DNA of 64,000 nt from Chloropicon primus (taxonomy: Eukaryota > Chlorophyta > Chloropicophyceae > Chloropicales > Chloropicaceae): the NCBI GenBank assembly GCA_023205875.1, contig CP060771.1, positions 1-64,000 of the forward strand, in the 5' to 3' direction. A program made the translations under genes and the position numbers. Within the stretch, counting starts at the first letter, position 1. Every line of letters starts with the position of its first letter. The notes beneath the pieces are model-generated. The model ran no database searches, was not told where the DNA came from, and saw nothing but the letters and a program-made list of their open reading frames with translations. Below, one piece after another: positions 19,450 through 29,010 of this stretch.

Positions 19450-19909
19450 TGGATGGATCCACAGCCAGCTTAACACCACGACTTGACCAAACTGAAAAAA
19501 AGAGGCAACTTCTTTCCTTTTCGATTGCCGTGAGTGATCACACCTCGCCAAGTGTTTCCCCTCCTGCCTGATCCCGTACCAATGCCGTCCCTCCCTCCCC
19601 CCTCCCAGTCCTCACCATGATCCCTTTCACCATTCCTCCCAAGTGAGAGCTCTTTGGAAAGAGCAAGAGACAACGCATTCATCTATTCATGATGCCTCCC
19701 CCCCTCCCCCTCCTTCCATTCACCCCCTCCTTCCATTCACCCCCTCCCGCCGTCCGTTCTCCTCCGCCTCCGAACCATCCGTAACGCTTGGCTGGGTCGA
19801 CGATTTCAAATTCAGGGAGCGACAGATCGACAAAGAGCCAGCGACGACGAGGACGACGAGGACGACGACGAGGACGACGACGAGGACGACGAGGAAGAAG
19901 CGCGGCGCC
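19450..19909. other. Intergenic promoter region
   Basis: No gene is seen. It contains one copy of the conserved palindromic element (19649-19664), pyrimidine runs around 19690-19750 and a (GACGAG)n tract at about 19849-19892 just before the next start. Confidence 0.7.
19634..19680 (+). promoter_or_regulatory. Conserved palindromic element, copy a
   Basis: The sequence CCAAGTGAGA leads into the exact palindrome GCTCTTTGGAAAGAGC, followed by AAGAGACAACGCATTCATC. It lies about 250 bp upstream of the ATG at 19910, on the same strand as that gene. Confidence 0.6.
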
Positions 19910-20929
19910 ATGGAGGAGAACAAACCCATCCTTTACCCTATCGCTCTCCCCAACGCCAACAAGAAGAAGAAAAGCAACGGAGGTAAGAACAAAACAAAAC
20001 GAAACAAAACAAAACGAGGAGGCGAGGGCTTCATGTCACATCGAGGAATGGCCACGGCTCGGAGGTTTGTTCGTGAGCGGCGGACTGACGGACTCCCTTC
20101 CCTTGCTTGGTGTTGGTTCATGTTGTCAGGCGGAGGGCTTGCGTGCGCGGTGGGGAATTGCTTTGCGAACACGAATGGAAAGACTTACACCATGACGCCC
20201 TCGCCCTTTGGAAAGGGAGGAGGAGGAGGATCTGGTGCCATGGCGATAGGAGACAGGGAAGACAAGGAGAACAGCAATATCGAGGCGGCGATGGAGGGGA
20301 TTCGTGCCATGAAGGAGGTCCTCTCCAGGAACAACAGCGCCCACGAGCTCGACATCGAGGTCACGAGCAGGGCGGTGAACATGCGCCACAACCACGTGAA
20401 GCCGCCGAGGAGGGACACCCCCCCGAGCAAGGTGTCCGTCCTCGCGAAGATCGACAACGTTCTGTCCGAGTCGGCGAAAGTCACCCCGCTGGCGAGCCAG
20501 GCCAGCAGCGGCAGCAGCGCGTTCACGCTGCAGGACGAGGTGATTGGGAGCTTGAGCTCGACGCCAAGGATGGCCTCGCACTTGGACGTGACCCCGCCGA
20601 AGAAGAGCGGCACCGCCGGCTTCATCGACATGGGGACCCTCCACTCGAACGGGTCCTCGAGCATCACCTTCTCGAACGATGCCACGCCGGTGAAGGACTG
20701 CGACAGGATGCTCCAAGAGATGATGGGAAGCAGTAACGCATCCCCAAAGTCGCCCACCACGATGCTGGCGCACTCCCTGTACCTCAAGGCCCAGGACACG
20801 GCGCCCGCCGAGCAGAGAAGCAAGTCGAGGAGCAGCAACAGGGTGCAAGTGGTGGCGAGCCTCTTGGGGGCTGTGGCCTTGTTCACCGTGACTAGGCTCG
20901 TCGGTGGGGGAAAGAGAAGCAGAACCTGA
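19910..20929 (+). CDS. Unknown tail-anchored membrane protein
   Basis: Exons 19910-19982 and 20130-20929 give 290 aa. The GTAAGA...GTCAG intron is 147 nt, a multiple of three with no in-frame stop, so retention would insert 49 residues without breaking the frame. I do not recognise the family. Visible are a short Lys-rich N-terminus (NANKKKKSNGG), a helix (NIEAAMEGIRAMKEVLSRNN), a Ser/Thr-Pro-rich middle (KVTPLASQASSGSS, LDVTPPKKSG) with possible CDK sites, and one C-terminal TM helix (VQVVASLLGAVALFTVTRLV) followed by basic residues. That suggests a tail-anchored ER or outer-membrane protein facing the cytosol. Confidence 0.65.
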   Translation: MEENKPILYPIALPNANKKKKSNGGKNKTKRNKTKRGGEGFMSHRGMATARRFVRERRTDGLPSLAWCWFMLSGGGLACAVGNCFANTNGKTYTMTPSPFGKGGGGGSGAMAIGDREDKENSNIEAAMEGIRAMKEVLSRNNSAHELDIEVTSRAVNMRHNHVKPPRRDTPPSKVSVLAKIDNVLSESAKVTPLASQASSGSSAFTLQDEVIGSLSSTPRMASHLDVTPPKKSGTAGFIDMGTLHSNGSSSITFSNDATPVKDCDRMLQEMMGSSNASPKSPTTMLAHSLYLKAQDTAPAEQRSKSRSSNRVQVVASLLGAVALFTVTRLVGGGKRSRT

Positions 20930-21084
20930 GGAGGACGAGCGACGGCGACGACAAGACCCGAGTCAAAAGGGCAGTGCACCTCGTTAAAACATAGCATGTA
21001 ATCACAAGGGCCGCCAAGACCTGCTGAGAGGACCTTTATATACACAAGTCGTGTGTCATCCACCGGTGGGCCTTTTGCCCCTGC

Positions 21085-22014
21085 CTACCGGATGTGTGAA
21101 AACTGAGAGAACTCAGAGTTGTTGAAGGAGAAGGGCTGGTCCGCAGACCTCGTGACGTCTATCCTCGGGCCAAAGACCTTGATCTGCCTCAGGTGCGTGT
21201 CCCTCCCGTTCTGATGGTTGCTGAGCACGGCGATCTGCAAGCAGTGGGTCCGGACGAACCTCTGCCCCTCGTGGTTCTCTCCCCCCTTGACGGCGTTCGG
21301 GTCGTCCGAGGAGGTCCCCGCGGCGCCCGTCCCCGCCAGGGGTATTACCACCCAGCCCTGAGGCTCCTCCAGCTCCACGGTCTTGATCTCCTGCAAGTCG
21401 TAGTAGCTGTTCCCAACCCGGAAGCTCACCTTTCATCGTGGTGGTGAAGATGAAGAAGAAGTGAAGCGTTTCATGTCAGTCAGCAAGTCTCTGCCGAAGT
21501 CGTCTGCCCGCCTTCCCTCTCCCTGGCTTACCTTTTGAGGCGTGTAGGACTCATCGTTCCTGTAGTCCACGTACATGACAACCTCCAGGACCCTGACCTT
21601 CCTTTGGAATTGGATGTTGACCAAGTGTGGTTGAGTTCCATCCGACTGCCAGAAAGTTTCCACGTTGTTGTCTCGGAGATACTCCACGCCGTTCCCTGGT
21701 TTGTTGCTCGTCACAGACCACACCGCAAGGCAACCCACCTCCCTCTTCGAGCTGCAGGCAGCATCTGAAAAAAAAAAAAAAGCAGAGGTCAGCTTGAGCT
21801 TGCTCCATCCCCTTCCCTTTTGCTTGTCTGGGTCCATCCATCCATGGGTTGTTTTCTTGTTCTTGTTCTTACATTCTGTTCCTGGTACTTGGTGTACTCC
21901 GTCGTTTGCGGGAGGATCTCGCGGTGGAGAGTCCCTCTCCCCCTGGAGGTCCTCCCTGTCCACCTCACCCTCCTGGTCGTGGTCCGTCCAAGTCATGTCA
22001 GCCTCCATCGCCAT
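21085..22014 (-). CDS. APC10: Anaphase-promoting complex subunit 10 (APC10/DOC1)
   Basis: Three exons on the minus strand (22014-21873, 21764-21532, 21429-21085) give 239 aa. Intron 1 is GTAAGA...TTTTCAG with a 13-T tract and intron 2 is GTAAGC...AAAG. The DOC jelly-roll domain is nearly textbook: [51 protein letters not shown] joined to VSFRVG, then [19 protein letters not shown]. It ends in the IR tail (SQFSHIR) that docks on CDC27/APC3. It helps recruit D-box substrates to the APC/C ubiquitin ligase. Splicing is confirmed by the uninterrupted family match across both junctions. Confidence 0.96.
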
Positions 22015-22431
22015 CGCCTCTGCTGTCGTTCAGCGCTTTTGAACTGCTGATGACAGAGGAGGAGTGGGGATGGTAATGGAGGGAGAGAGGGAGGGATTAG
22101 GGCCAGGAGGGGTGATGGGTGATGGCACCTGCCTCTCTATCCGCCTTTCACACACACACACACACACACACACGCTCTCTGATGGGTTGGGAAGGAAGCA
22201 GGGGGGATGATACCATTCTCCTTGCTCTCTGCTGATGACAGAGGAGGAGTGGGTGAGGGTGAGGGTGAGGGTAATGGAGGGAGAGAGGGAGGGATTAGGG
22301 CCAGGAGGGGTGATGGGTGGCGGCACCTGCCTCTCTCTCTCTCTCTCTTTCTCTGATGGGTTGGGAAGGAAGCAGGAGGGATGATATTATGCAATGCAAT
22401 GCACTTCATTACATGCTTCGCCGAGGTCGTG
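22015..22431. repeat. Intergenic 185-bp tandem duplication
   Basis: CTGCTGATGACAGAGGAGGAG begins copies at 22044 and 22229. Both copies continue through GGGATTAGGGCCAGGAGGGG to GATGGGTTGGGAAGGAAGC. They differ at internal microsatellites: (CA)n at 22150-22173 in copy 1, (CT)n at 22331-22351 in copy 2. The DNA lies between the APC10 start and the end of the HAD gene. Confidence 0.88.
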
Positions 22432-23553
22432 TCACTGAAAGTGTTCTGATACAATGGTTGGAAGGACACCATTCGTGTGGACTTGAGCCAGGGCCTCGAG
22501 GGCTTCCGCGTCAAAATCCTCACCTTGGTTTGGATGCACGTCGGTTTTGTGAATGCCGCTCGTGATGAACAAAGAGTCGACCCCAAAATCGACGGCGCCT
22601 TTGATGTCGTGCTCGATGGAATCTCCAACGGCGACTGTCCTCCCCCTGTCGCTCTTCTCGATCCCGTACCTCATCGATGCGATGTCGTAAATCATTTTGT
22701 TCGGCTTACCCAGCAAGTGGACGTGCTCTTCCCCTATGCCAAGTTCGCGATACCGTCGGCCAAACTTGCCTGGCATGTCAACCAACTGACCCCCGCTCAC
22801 TGTGACGAGGTCCGGGTTCGCTACCAGCATAGGCAATCCCAGGTCAGCGCAGGCCACGAGCACTCCGTCGATCTCCTCCCGAGAGCGGGGCACCACCCTG
22901 CGCTCCCCGCCTCCCTCGACCACCGTTTGAGCTTCCGTGCCGTGGATCAGGATGAAGTCGGCATTCTTGGGCTCGTTGACGGCCCTGACCCTCGGAACCT
23001 CTTTCAGGGGGTCAAAGGCGCTCTTGAAACCGTCGCTTGATCCTCTCTCCGACCAAGTGAAGTGAATGCAGCTCAAGTTCGCCGCAACCGAGCCCTCCTC
23101 GCCCGCAGGAGGTAATTGTAGGTCTCTCCAAAGGCCTTCGTAACCTTTGTCCGATGTCAGTTCCTTCCCTTGGCTCGCGTTCAGGGCGTACTGCGCCACA
23201 TCCCCGGACGTAACCGCCCCGAGGAACCACTCCTTCCGGAACCCCATGCTCTCCAGGCGGTCGAACGTGGAAGAGGAGAGCCTCGATGAGTTGCTCAGGA
23301 TCACCAGGCGTTTCCCCTCGTCCTCCGCGAGCGCCCTGCACAGCTCCCTCGCCCTCGGGTACGGTTCCTTCCCATCGTGAAGCACACCAAACTGATCGAG
23401 GAAGAAAGTGTCGTATCTCTTGGTGAGGACCTCAAGGAGTCCCTCTCCCTCCGGCCTTGCTGAGGCCCTCGTTCGAGCAGCACACTCCTTCCTCCTCGCC
23501 ATGGAAGCACCCATCCCAGCACCACGAGCGGAGGAGCACCACAACCTCACCAT
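22432..23553 (-). CDS. HAD-superfamily class IIA phosphatase (TIGR01459-like)
   Basis: The first ATG in the frame (23553) gives 373 aa; ATGs at 23514 and 23502 are alternatives that shorten a basic, organelle-type leader. HAD motif I is FFLDQFGVLHDG, where the nucleophile Asp and the DG of the C2-cap class are seen. Motif II is LVILSNSSRLS. The cap contains VLVACADLGLPMLVANPDL, the Lys motif is HLLGKPNKMIYDIA, and motif IV is VAVGDSIEHDIKGAVDFGVDSLFITSGIH. This matches the bacterial/plant TIGR01459 family, whose physiological substrate is not known. Confidence 0.88.
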   Translation of the reverse strand: MVRLWCSSARGAGMGASMARRKECAARTRASARPEGEGLLEVLTKRYDTFFLDQFGVLHDGKEPYPRARELCRALAEDEGKRLVILSNSSRLSSSTFDRLESMGFRKEWFLGAVTSGDVAQYALNASQGKELTSDKGYEGLWRDLQLPPAGEEGSVAANLSCIHFTWSERGSSDGFKSAFDPLKEVPRVRAVNEPKNADFILIHGTEAQTVVEGGGERRVVPRSREEIDGVLVACADLGLPMLVANPDLVTVSGGQLVDMPGKFGRRYRELGIGEEHVHLLGKPNKMIYDIASMRYGIEKSDRGRTVAVGDSIEHDIKGAVDFGVDSLFITSGIHKTDVHPNQGEDFDAEALEALAQVHTNGVLPTIVSEHFQ

Positions 23554-24196
23554 CCAAACCAATCCAATCCAATCCACTTTGCAAGCCACCGATGACCCTG
23601 TGCCTCTGTCTCTGTCTCTGTCTCTTTCTCCGTGTCTGCCTATGTTGGTTCCTATCCCAATGAGGCCAGGTCCACAAGGCCGAACTCCAAGGTTCCCTTC
23701 CCTTCCCTTCCCTTCCCTTGTCCCTCACTCGTGGGTTCCCTCCCCAATGCCCCTGCCCCTCCCCTCCATGAAGCGATGCCTTTGTCCGTGTTCGTTCGTC
23801 AGTGTCGTCAGTATGTTGGAGTGCGGTGAGGTGGCGAGCGCCGGGGTCAACCTCCACGTCCACGTCCACGTCCACCCTTCCCCTTCCCTCCTCCGCGTCG
23901 TGTGTTCGGTCAGCGAGGAGGCGAGGAGGCGAGGAGTGTCCCCTTCAGAGTCACCATCACCACGGCGACGAGGAGCAAGGACGAGGAGGAGGAGGAGACA
24001 GCGGTTGGGTTGGCGTCGAGGCGCAACACACTAGACACCGCACGACACGACACGACACGACACGACACGCACTTGACTGACTCACTGACAGAGAGAGAGG
24101 AGAGTGAGATTGAGATAGAGAAGCAGCTTCCACTTCATCAGCAGAGCAGGAGCAGGAGGGGGAGAGGAGAGAGGCTTCAGGGTTTGGAAAGGAAGG
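23554..24196. other. Divergent intergenic region
   Basis: No gene is seen. It holds CTCTGT repeats (23600-23625), (CTTCC)n at about 23697-23722, (CGTCCA)n at 23858-23875 and a (CACGA)n pentamer run at about 24040-24068, followed by purine-rich DNA up to the next start. Confidence 0.6.
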
Positions 24197-26037
24197 ATGA
24201 AGAGGTGGATGGTGTTTTATGTTGGTGTGGGATTGGCTTTCGCATTGTCCTTGGTCCAAGGGAGTTCGTATACCTCGCCTGAGGACTACACAAAGTATTC
24301 CACCTCACAGGTCTACACCTTTCCGACCAAGTCCACCAACCTGGACAAGGCTCTCACCTGCCAGAGTTCTATCACATGTTCGTCCACAGCAACTCCAAGG
24401 AGGAGAACTCCACGAGGAGGGTCAGCATTCCAACACAAGGTGGACTAGAGGACGCTCACCCAGTCCATGGCATTCAGACGAGTGAGGGATCCATGGTCCT
24501 CTGTGGCAAGGCATCGGTCTTGGAGGGGGAGGCTGAGCTTGGTTCAGAGGCCTTTGCGATCAAGGTGGATGGCCTTGGAGGATTGGTGTGGTCCTGGTCG
24601 AGTGGGCTGGTAAGGAAAGGAAAGGGAAGTAACGTCGCCAACGCCGTCGTGCAGGTTTCCTCCAAGGAGGTGCTTGTCGTGGGGTACTCGACCATTTCCG
24701 GATCCAGCGGTGCCAAGTCAGGAGCGAGAACGATGTGGAAGCTCGACCTGCAGACAGGAGGAGAGCTGTGGAAGGCTGAGCTCGGTCAGAATGACGCAGG
24801 GTCGAAAACCAGCGCGTATGAGATGGCGGAGGTAGACGGGGATTCATTGTTGTTGAGCGGCGTTACCAACAAGGACAACTTGGATGAGATGTTCTTCAAG
24901 AGTTATGGCAACGTCGCTGAAGGTGTCGCCTTTGTGGAGAGCTTCCCGCTGTCTTCGATTGCAGGACTCGTGACGCCCAAACCAACTGACAGCGCTCGCA
25001 GCTGGATCACGACTTTTGCTGGTTACTCCACTGCGAAAGCCGCGCGAGCGGCCGGGGACTCTGTCGCCGTGCTACTTTACGGTGAAGATAATGAGAAGCA
25101 TGCAGGGCTTGCTGTTGTGAACAAGAAGGATGGGGCGCACGGATCTTCCTGGCCAAAAAATTACGGAAACAGCCACGGAGAAGCAACTGACCTGGTGGTG
25201 AGCCACGACAAAAAGGCTGTGGTGATCACGGGACACAAGAGCGTCGAGCCCGGAACCTATAGCGGGGCCTTATCGAAGATCACCTTGGACCAAGGCATCC
25301 TCTCCTGGAGTAAGTTTTACGGCGCAGGAGGCAACCCGTACCTGATCTACAATGAGTGCTGGTCGGTTGCGAGGGTGGGCACTGACGGTTATATCTTGGG
25401 ATGCGGAACGGGGATTGAAGGATGCGAGGACACGGCGGCCAAAGAAAAGGGGTTCTATGATGATTGCGTAAAGGGAAAGGGTGACACCAGGGATGGAGCC
25501 ATTAACAGACCCCCTGGGGTCTGGCAGTCTTACTTGAACGTCGTTTCCGAGGACGGAAATCTCCTTTATTCTCGGGTCGACCAGTACAGACAAGCCGATC
25601 CGCTGGATGAGTTCCCCTTGGGGGCTCCAAGCTGGTCTGAGAATAGAATGCAGAGCAGCGCTGCCGAGTGGGTGTTTGAAACGACGGACGGGGGTATCAC
25701 AGTCATCACCGACGAGCAGTTCGGTATCGGTCTTTTGAAGTTGAAGGGATCGACGACGACGACGCCAGGGGGACCTGCATCGCCATCGCCAGCACCCACA
25801 CCAACACCCACTCCCACACCAGCACCAGCACCGGGCTCGCCTGGTCTAGTAACGGGGAGAGCTATGTACAACCAGGATCCCCAAGTTGAGGAGAAAGGCG
25901 ACGACACCCTGACTCTGGTGCTGATCATCGTCGGCGCCGTGCTCGGTTGTGCCATTCTCGGCTACGGGGCTTTTGTTCTTGTCAACAGAAGGAAGGCCAA
26001 GGCCGGCGAGTGGACAGTTGTGGCTGGAGAGCTCTGA
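24197..26037 (+). CDS. Secreted/type I membrane protein with beta-propeller-like repeats (frame break near its 5' end)
   Basis: The ATG at 24197 opens a signal peptide (MKRWMVFYVGVGLAFALSLVQGSS). The main frame, open from 24283 to 26037, is offset, so the two must join between about 24300 and 24440 by a very small intron or a frame error. The lumenal part has repeats of the form AFAIKVDGLGGLVWSWSSG, TMWKLDLQTGGELWKAELG and GALSKITLDQGILSWSKFYG, like PQQ/kelch-type propeller blades. Cys pairs (GCGTGIEGCED) follow, then a Pro/Thr stalk (PAPTPTPTPTPAPAPG), one TM helix (LTLVLIIVGAVLGCAILGYG) and a short basic tail. Function is unknown; a surface receptor or adhesion role is a guess. Confidence 0.75.
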
Positions 26038-26159
26038 ACACGATGGGCACGATGGGCCCCACCGGATTCCATCATTATCATCACCACCACCATCATCACC
26101 TCCCTCCTCCTCCCCTTGGCCTGATCAGTGATGATCCATGACCTTCTTTCCCGGTTACC

Positions 26160-26205
26160 CCATCAAGCGAGGGCTCTTTGGAAAGAGGGAGAGGAGCGTG
26201 AATTC
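26160..26205 (+). promoter_or_regulatory. Conserved palindromic element, copy b
   Basis: TCAAGCGAGG leads into GCTCTTTGGAAAGAGG at 26173-26188, followed by GAGAGGAGCGTGAATTCATTG. It is about 307 bp upstream of the acyl-CoA oxidase ATG and in the same orientation. Confidence 0.6.
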
Positions 26206-26321
26206 ATTGTCCTTCGACCTCCCACCTTCCCCCTCCTTCCCCGCCACCACCACCATCATCACCTCCCTCCTCTCCCTTTGGCCTGATCAGTGATGATCCA
26301 TGACCTTCTTTCCCGGTTACC

Positions 26322-26367
26322 CCATCAAGCGAGGGTTCTTTGGAAAGAGGGAGAGGAGCGTGAATTC
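26322..26367 (+). promoter_or_regulatory. Conserved palindromic element, copy c
   Basis: TCAAGCGAGG leads into GTTCTTTGGAAAGAGG at 26335-26350. It differs from copy b by one base in the core and arose with the 162-bp duplication. It is about 145 bp upstream of the acyl-CoA oxidase ATG. Confidence 0.55.
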
Positions 26368-26494
26368 ATTGTCCTTCGACCTCCCACCTTCCCCCTCCTT
26401 CCCCGCCACCACCACCACCATCATCACCACCACCACCCACCACCATCTCATCCATCATCTGTGGCTGTGGCGCATTCTCATTCTGAGGCGAGGG

Positions 26495-28615
26495 ATGGCG
26501 GACGAGAGAGCGAAGAAGGTGTCGGAGGAGGCGACCGAGGCGGTGAGGAGGACGTGGAGGGACCCAAAGGTCGACATCTCGAGGGAGAGGGAGGTCTCCA
26601 CCGTGGATTCTGGTGCTCTCGCTTGCGTTCTCGCGGGAGGAGAGGAAAGCTTGAAGAGGAGGGGGGTTCTGAGCCGGCTTCTTCAAGCGGAACCATGGGC
26701 GAACAAGGCCGACAGGTACTTCCTGTCGCGGGAGGAGCTCCACAAGCGAGGCCTCCAGGTTGCGATCGGAATCCGGGAGCTCGTGGAGAAGCACGGCCTG
26801 TCTTATGACGATGCATTGACGATGAGAAAGCTGGTGGACTTGCCTGGTGGTTTCGAGCTGCACTTCGGGATGTGGATGCCAACGCTGCTCAATCAGGGGA
26901 CGGAGGAGCAGCTCGAGAAGTGGATGGGGCCGTCGATAGGGATGGAGATCCTTGGGACGTACGCACAGACGGAGCTCGGCCACGGCACCTTTCTGAAGGG
27001 GCTGGAGACCACCGCGAGCTTTGACGAGGAGAGGGACGAATTTATAGTCAACTCTCCGACGAATACGGCGACCAAGTGGTGGCCGGGCGGCCTTGGCAAG
27101 ACTGCAACCCACGCCGTGGTGATGTGCCGCCTCTTCATCAAGGGAAGGGACTACGGGCCGCACCCTTTTGTCGTGCAGCTGAGGGACCTCGAGACGCACC
27201 TGCCGTTGCCGGGGAGAACGATCGGCGACATCGGGCCAAAGATGGGATACAACGGCGTCGACAACGGATTCTTGAGCTTCGATCACGTCAGGATCCCACG
27301 AGGAGCTTTGCTGCAGAGGTACACGAAGGTCACGAGGGAAGGTTCGTACGTCCCTCCGCCGAAGCAGAACGCAAAATCGAGCTACGCGACCATGGTGAGC
27401 GTCAGAGCCGACATCGTGGAGTATGCCGGGGAGGTCCTGTCCAAGGCCGTGACCATCGCGGTCAGGTACAACGCCGTGAGGCGGCAAACCACCTCGGTGC
27501 CTGGCCAGCCGGAGGAGATCATTCTGAACTACCAGCAGTCTGCCCGGAACCTTATCTCGCAAATTGCCATCTCGTATGCGTTGCTCTTCATGGGCAGGTC
27601 GATGCACCAGATGCACGAATCGTTTGAAGCAGATCGGGAAAGCGGCGACTTTGGGCTCCTGCCCGAGCTCCACGCCACGAGCTCGTGCCTCAAGGCCCTG
27701 TGCACGTGGCTGACGACGTCGGGCATTGAGATTTGTCGGCAAAGTTGCGGGGGCCAGGGCTACTCGGTATTGTCGGGGCTGCCGGGATTGTACACGAACT
27801 ACGTCCAGAACCTAACTTGGGAGGGCGACAACACCATCCTCTGCCTGCAGACAGCGAGGTACTTGACCAAAACCTTGATGAGCATCTTGCAGGCCCACAA
27901 GAGGGGGGACAGTCAGCCCGCCTTGGCCGAAACGGTGGCCTACCTTGCCGGGACCGTGCAGGAGGACCCGTTCCTGGACCTCTCCAGGCAAGATTTGGAG
28001 CTGCACGACCTCTTCAGCTTTGAGGTCCTCGATTCGTTGATGTCCCAGCGGAGCCTCTTTGTCGCGAAGCAGGCGCTGGAGAACCTCGAGGCCAATGCCA
28101 GGAGGATGGAGGTCCGGGTGCAGCTTGGCGAGGGGCTCGCCTGGAACGCGTCTCACGTCTCCCTGGTCAAGCTCGCAAAGTGCCATGGCTGGCTTCTCCT
28201 CCACAGGAGCTTCTTCGGTCAAGTCGCCGCGCTGGAGAAGGACGCGAAGCTGCCTGACTCCTCAGTGAAGGTTTTGAGGGACGTGGCCTTCCTTTTCACA
28301 TTGTGTCACGTGGAGGACTCCCTCGGTGACTTTTTGGAGGGTAACATCCTGCTGCCCTCGCAGGCCTCCGTGATTCACGAGGCCGTCCAGGAGCTCCTCA
28401 GGAAGCTGCGCACGGAGGCCGTCGCGTTGGTCGACGCGTTCAGCCACGATGATTACTCCCTCAACAGCGCGATCGGTTCGAGGGACGGTGATGTCTACAA
28501 TCGCCTGTTGAGGATGGCGCGGTCCAGCCCCTTCAATGCGACCCAAGAGGGCCCTGCCTGGGACGCCATCCTCAACCCCTTCTTCAACAGAGGGAAAAGG
28601 ACCGCAAAGTTGTAG
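26495..28615 (+). CDS. ACX: Peroxisomal acyl-CoA oxidase
   Basis: The ATG at 26495 gives 706 aa; the open frame upstream to 26300 reads through promoter repeats. It catalyses the FAD-dependent first step of peroxisomal beta-oxidation, passing electrons to O2. Seen are the substrate/FAD motif GTYAQTELGHGTFLKGLETTA, NTATKWWPGGLGKTATHAVV, PKMGYNGVDNGFLSFDHVRIPR, the GGQGYSVLSGLP motif and LTWEGDNTILCLQTAR, which carries the catalytic Glu. The last three residues, AKL, form a PTS1 import signal. Length and domain order match plant long/medium-chain oxidases. The promoter carries two copies of the palindromic element. Confidence 0.96.
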   Translation: MADERAKKVSEEATEAVRRTWRDPKVDISREREVSTVDSGALACVLAGGEESLKRRGVLSRLLQAEPWANKADRYFLSREELHKRGLQVAIGIRELVEKHGLSYDDALTMRKLVDLPGGFELHFGMWMPTLLNQGTEEQLEKWMGPSIGMEILGTYAQTELGHGTFLKGLETTASFDEERDEFIVNSPTNTATKWWPGGLGKTATHAVVMCRLFIKGRDYGPHPFVVQLRDLETHLPLPGRTIGDIGPKMGYNGVDNGFLSFDHVRIPRGALLQRYTKVTREGSYVPPPKQNAKSSYATMVSVRADIVEYAGEVLSKAVTIAVRYNAVRRQTTSVPGQPEEIILNYQQSARNLISQIAISYALLFMGRSMHQMHESFEADRESGDFGLLPELHATSSCLKALCTWLTTSGIEICRQSCGGQGYSVLSGLPGLYTNYVQNLTWEGDNTILCLQTARYLTKTLMSILQAHKRGDSQPALAETVAYLAGTVQEDPFLDLSRQDLELHDLFSFEVLDSLMSQRSLFVAKQALENLEANARRMEVRVQLGEGLAWNASHVSLVKLAKCHGWLLLHRSFFGQVAALEKDAKLPDSSVKVLRDVAFLFTLCHVEDSLGDFLEGNILLPSQASVIHEAVQELLRKLRTEAVALVDAFSHDDYSLNSAIGSRDGDVYNRLLRMARSSPFNATQEGPAWDAILNPFFNRGKRTAKL

Positions 28616-29010
28616 GGGAGGGGGGAAGAATCGACAAAAACAACTCCCTCTCTATCTATATCTAAATCTATATCTATATTTTATCAATACTGTGATTAAG
28701 TTTATACGACAAGTGGATGAAAAAAAAAAGGTAATGAAGTGCAATGCCATTCCTATTCTTGTTCCCAGCCTCAACCTCCAAACCAATCCACTTTGCAAGC
28801 CACCGATGAACCCCGTGCCTCTCTCTCTCTCTCTGCCTCACCAACCCCCCCCCCCCCTCCTCCTCTGTCCAAGCTCAGCCGTTATGGATAACGAAGGAAG
28901 GGCTCCTCTCTCTCTCGGCGTCTCGCTCGCTCGTTTTCTTTCTGTTCGTGTTCGCGAGGGACGCGACGGCGACGGCGGCGGAGGACAACGCGACGACTCG
29001 ATAGGATAGG
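28616..29010. other. Intergenic region
   Basis: No gene is seen. An A/T-rich stretch with TATCTA repeats (28648-28684) probably belongs to the oxidase 3' end. CT- and C-rich tracts precede the next start. Confidence 0.6.

Larger units (their letters stand above)
26038..26494. repeat. 162-bp tandem duplication in the acyl-CoA oxidase promoter
   Basis: CTGATCAGTGATGATCCATG begins copies at 26121 and 26283, and each copy carries one instance of the palindromic element. The copies are nearly identical through TCCCGGTTACCCCATCAAGC and GAATTCATTGTCCTTCGACC. Both are flanked by (CACCAT)n tracts. Confidence 0.9.
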
